From contig PXCX01000083.1 in NCBI GenBank assembly GCA_003565195.1, positions 1 to 7,166 on the forward strand: 7,166 bases of DNA. Direction: 5' to 3'. The first letter of the stretch is position 1; each line of letters opens with the position of its first letter. Positions 6,230 to 7,166 of this stretch are shown one piece after another. Below the pieces are notes generated by a model. It saw nothing but the letters and a program-made list of their open reading frames with translations. It ran no database searches and was not told the DNA's origin. The DNA comes from PVC group bacterium (lineage in GTDB: Bacteria; Verrucomicrobiota; Kiritimatiellia; CAIKKV01; PXCX01). The translations under genes were made by a program, and so were the position numbers.

Positions 6230-7159
6230 ATGACCACCGATAAACCTGACGAACAAGGAAATCAAACCGGTCGTTCCGGCAAGTTGGCAGCGATATACAT
6301 TCTGTTTGGGCTGGGACTTGTGCTGTTCTGGCAGGTTATGGCGTTGCGTATCGCATCGACCAGCGAGCGGTTCAGCTTATCCGCGCGCGATTTCGTGGAT
6401 TTCGAGCCGTCCTATCCGGGATATCGAGTAGCCTCGGCGCCGGTCTCGTCGAGTCCGACCGAACCGAATATTGTGGCGTATCGTTTGACATCGCGCGCGG
6501 ACCGCAACCGGCGCGCCTTTATTCGTCTGGCACACGGCTACAACATGCGCGACTGCATGCGGTACCGGCATTACACGGTGGATTTACTGGACGACAAAAT
6601 CGTACGCGGGTACAGTGGTCCGTCAGCGCGGGTACAGATTTGGCGGTTGACCGATCCCCAAGGCGAACCGGCGCTCTGGATATCGAGTATGTTACGGGCC
6701 ACCGACTTTACGCCGCTCGATCTCGATACCCGTTCGATGCCGTTTCCGAGCATCGGGGTTCCGGTTGATCCGGGTTGGTCGCCGCGTGGATTAAGCCGTG
6801 ACAGTTTGCGGCGCCCAATCTACAATTTGCGCATGTTCATGCGCGCCAAGTGGAACAACGCGCGCCGGGATCTGGCAACATTTTTGCGGTTACGCCGTCC
6901 CGCCTGGGCCTCTGATGAAGTATTGACGCTTGTATCGGGAACGCTGGCATCGGGCGAGGAATCCGTTGATCCGGCGACACGCCGCGATGAGATCCTCTCC
7001 CAGCATCTCCGTGCGATCGAGCAATTAAACCTTGGAGTGCGGCGGTCTACACCGCCGCCTTTGCCGCGGCGAAGCCATGCTTCGCCGCCGGAAGGCGGGA
7101 GCATGGCTCCCGCACTCCGAAGGGCGGCTTCGCCGCCGGATGAAGGAGTATTGCAATGA
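6230..7159 (+). CDS. unknown single-pass membrane protein, possibly EpsI-like accessory of the polysaccharide locus
   Basis: No confident family assignment. From the ATG at 6230 the product is 309 aa: a short polar cytoplasmic N-terminus, one membrane segment (about 18-40, KLAAIYILFGLGLVLFWQVM), then a probably periplasmic domain. The most distinctive stretch is RAFIRLAHGYNMRDCMRYRHYTVDLLDD (about 95-122, Cys109), followed by RVQIWRL (134-140) and ALWISSML (148-155), a pattern of beta strands. A single-pass protein with a lone Cys-containing motif next to polysaccharide genes recalls the EpsI/DUF3485 proteins that accompany exosortases, but this is only a resemblance. The start at 6230 is preferred to the ATG at 6176, because the extra 18 residues are encoded by repeat-like DNA and the membrane helix is then normally placed; AGG at 6220-6222 is a weak ribosome binding site. 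The last 41 or so residues (about 269-309, Pro/Arg/Ser-rich) are encoded by a cluster of stem-loop repeats and probably replace the original C-terminus. The stop overlaps the next start (ATGA). Confidence 0.7.
   Translation: MTTDKPDEQGNQTGRSGKLAAIYILFGLGLVLFWQVMALRIASTSERFSLSARDFVDFEPSYPGYRVASAPVSSSPTEPNIVAYRLTSRADRNRRAFIRLAHGYNMRDCMRYRHYTVDLLDDKIVRGYSGPSARVQIWRLTDPQGEPALWISSMLRATDFTPLDLDTRSMPFPSIGVPVDPGWSPRGLSRDSLRRPIYNLRMFMRAKWNNARRDLATFLRLRRPAWASDEVLTLVSGTLASGEESVDPATRRDEILSQHLRAIEQLNLGVRRSTPPPLPRRSHASPPEGGSMAPALRRAASPPDEGVLQ
7034..7140. repeat. cluster of four GC-rich stem-loops inside the 3' end of a coding gene
   Basis: An 85-bp unit is framed by GGAGTGCGG (7034-7042) and its reverse complement CCGCACTCC (7110-7118). 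Inside are three hairpins: GGCGGT/ACCGCC (7041-7056, 4-base loop), GCGGCGAAGC/GCTTCGCCGC (7066-7088, 3-base loop, 10-bp perfect stem) and GCGGGAGC/GCTCCCGC (7095-7113, 3-base loop). A fourth, GGCGGC-TTC-GCCGCC, follows at 7123-7137. All are read in frame by the unknown membrane protein gene as a Pro/Arg/Ser-rich tail. The form resembles palindromic elements of REP or RPE type. The cluster ends three bases before the ribosome binding site of the next gene. Confidence 0.8.
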
Positions 7160-7166
7160 GGAACTA
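7143..7166 (+). CDS. start of next gene (only three codons plus two bases in window)
   Basis: AAGGAG at 7143-7148 lies 7 bases before an ATG at 7156, the clearest ribosome binding site in the window. The ATG overlaps the TGA stop of the previous gene (ATGA), and the frame reads Met-Arg-Asn before the sequence ends. The coding part is 7156 onward; coordinates here include the binding site. The product cannot be told. If the previous gene is EpsI-like, an exosortase or other polysaccharide gene would be a reasonable neighbour, but nothing visible shows it. Confidence 0.6.

Overview
The window carries part of an extracellular polysaccharide (capsule/EPS) gene cluster, all on the + strand, from a Gram-negative (diderm) bacterium. 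The export and assembly genes are of the Wzx/Wzy-dependent type: a Wza-like SLBB outer-membrane export protein (only its C-terminal part is inside the window), a Wzc-like chain-length regulator fused to a tyrosine autokinase, a polyprenyl-phosphate sugar phosphotransferase that would start each repeat unit, and a Wzy/WaaL-family polymerase or ligase. They are followed by an unrecognised single-pass membrane protein of about 309 aa and the first three codons of another gene. No flippase or ordinary glycosyltransferase lies inside the window.

Layout: 2-520 wza-like 3' end; 521-686 gap with short GTTCAG repeats and a good sigma-70-like promoter; 687-2990 wzc-like; 26-bp gap with a possible 8-codon leader; 3017-4468 sugar phosphotransferase; 4465-5784 wzy-like (4-base ATGA overlap); 5785-6229 gap that is repeat-rich throughout; 6230-7159 unknown membrane protein with a repeat-derived C-terminus; next gene from 7156 (another ATGA overlap).

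Working together (inferred from families): the phosphotransferase loads the first sugar phosphate on undecaprenyl phosphate, unseen glycosyltransferases complete the unit, the Wzy-like protein polymerises it, the Wzc-like kinase sets chain length through its phosphorylated tyrosine tail, and the Wza-like protein forms the outer-membrane exit.

The least ordinary content is the repeat DNA. The 5785-6229 gap contains a 334-bp element bounded by perfect 16-bp inverted repeats, and inside it two 13-bp-period arrays of the same motif face each other (GAGTARGTG four times, then CACCTACTC five times). A second structure, four GC-rich stem-loops in a row at 7034-7140, lies in frame inside the end of the last complete gene and stops just before the ribosome binding site of the next gene. 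The repeat style, GC level and gene families suggest an uncultured-type lineage of the PVC superphylum (Verrucomicrobiota/Kiritimatiellota-like), but this is an impression and not proven by the window.
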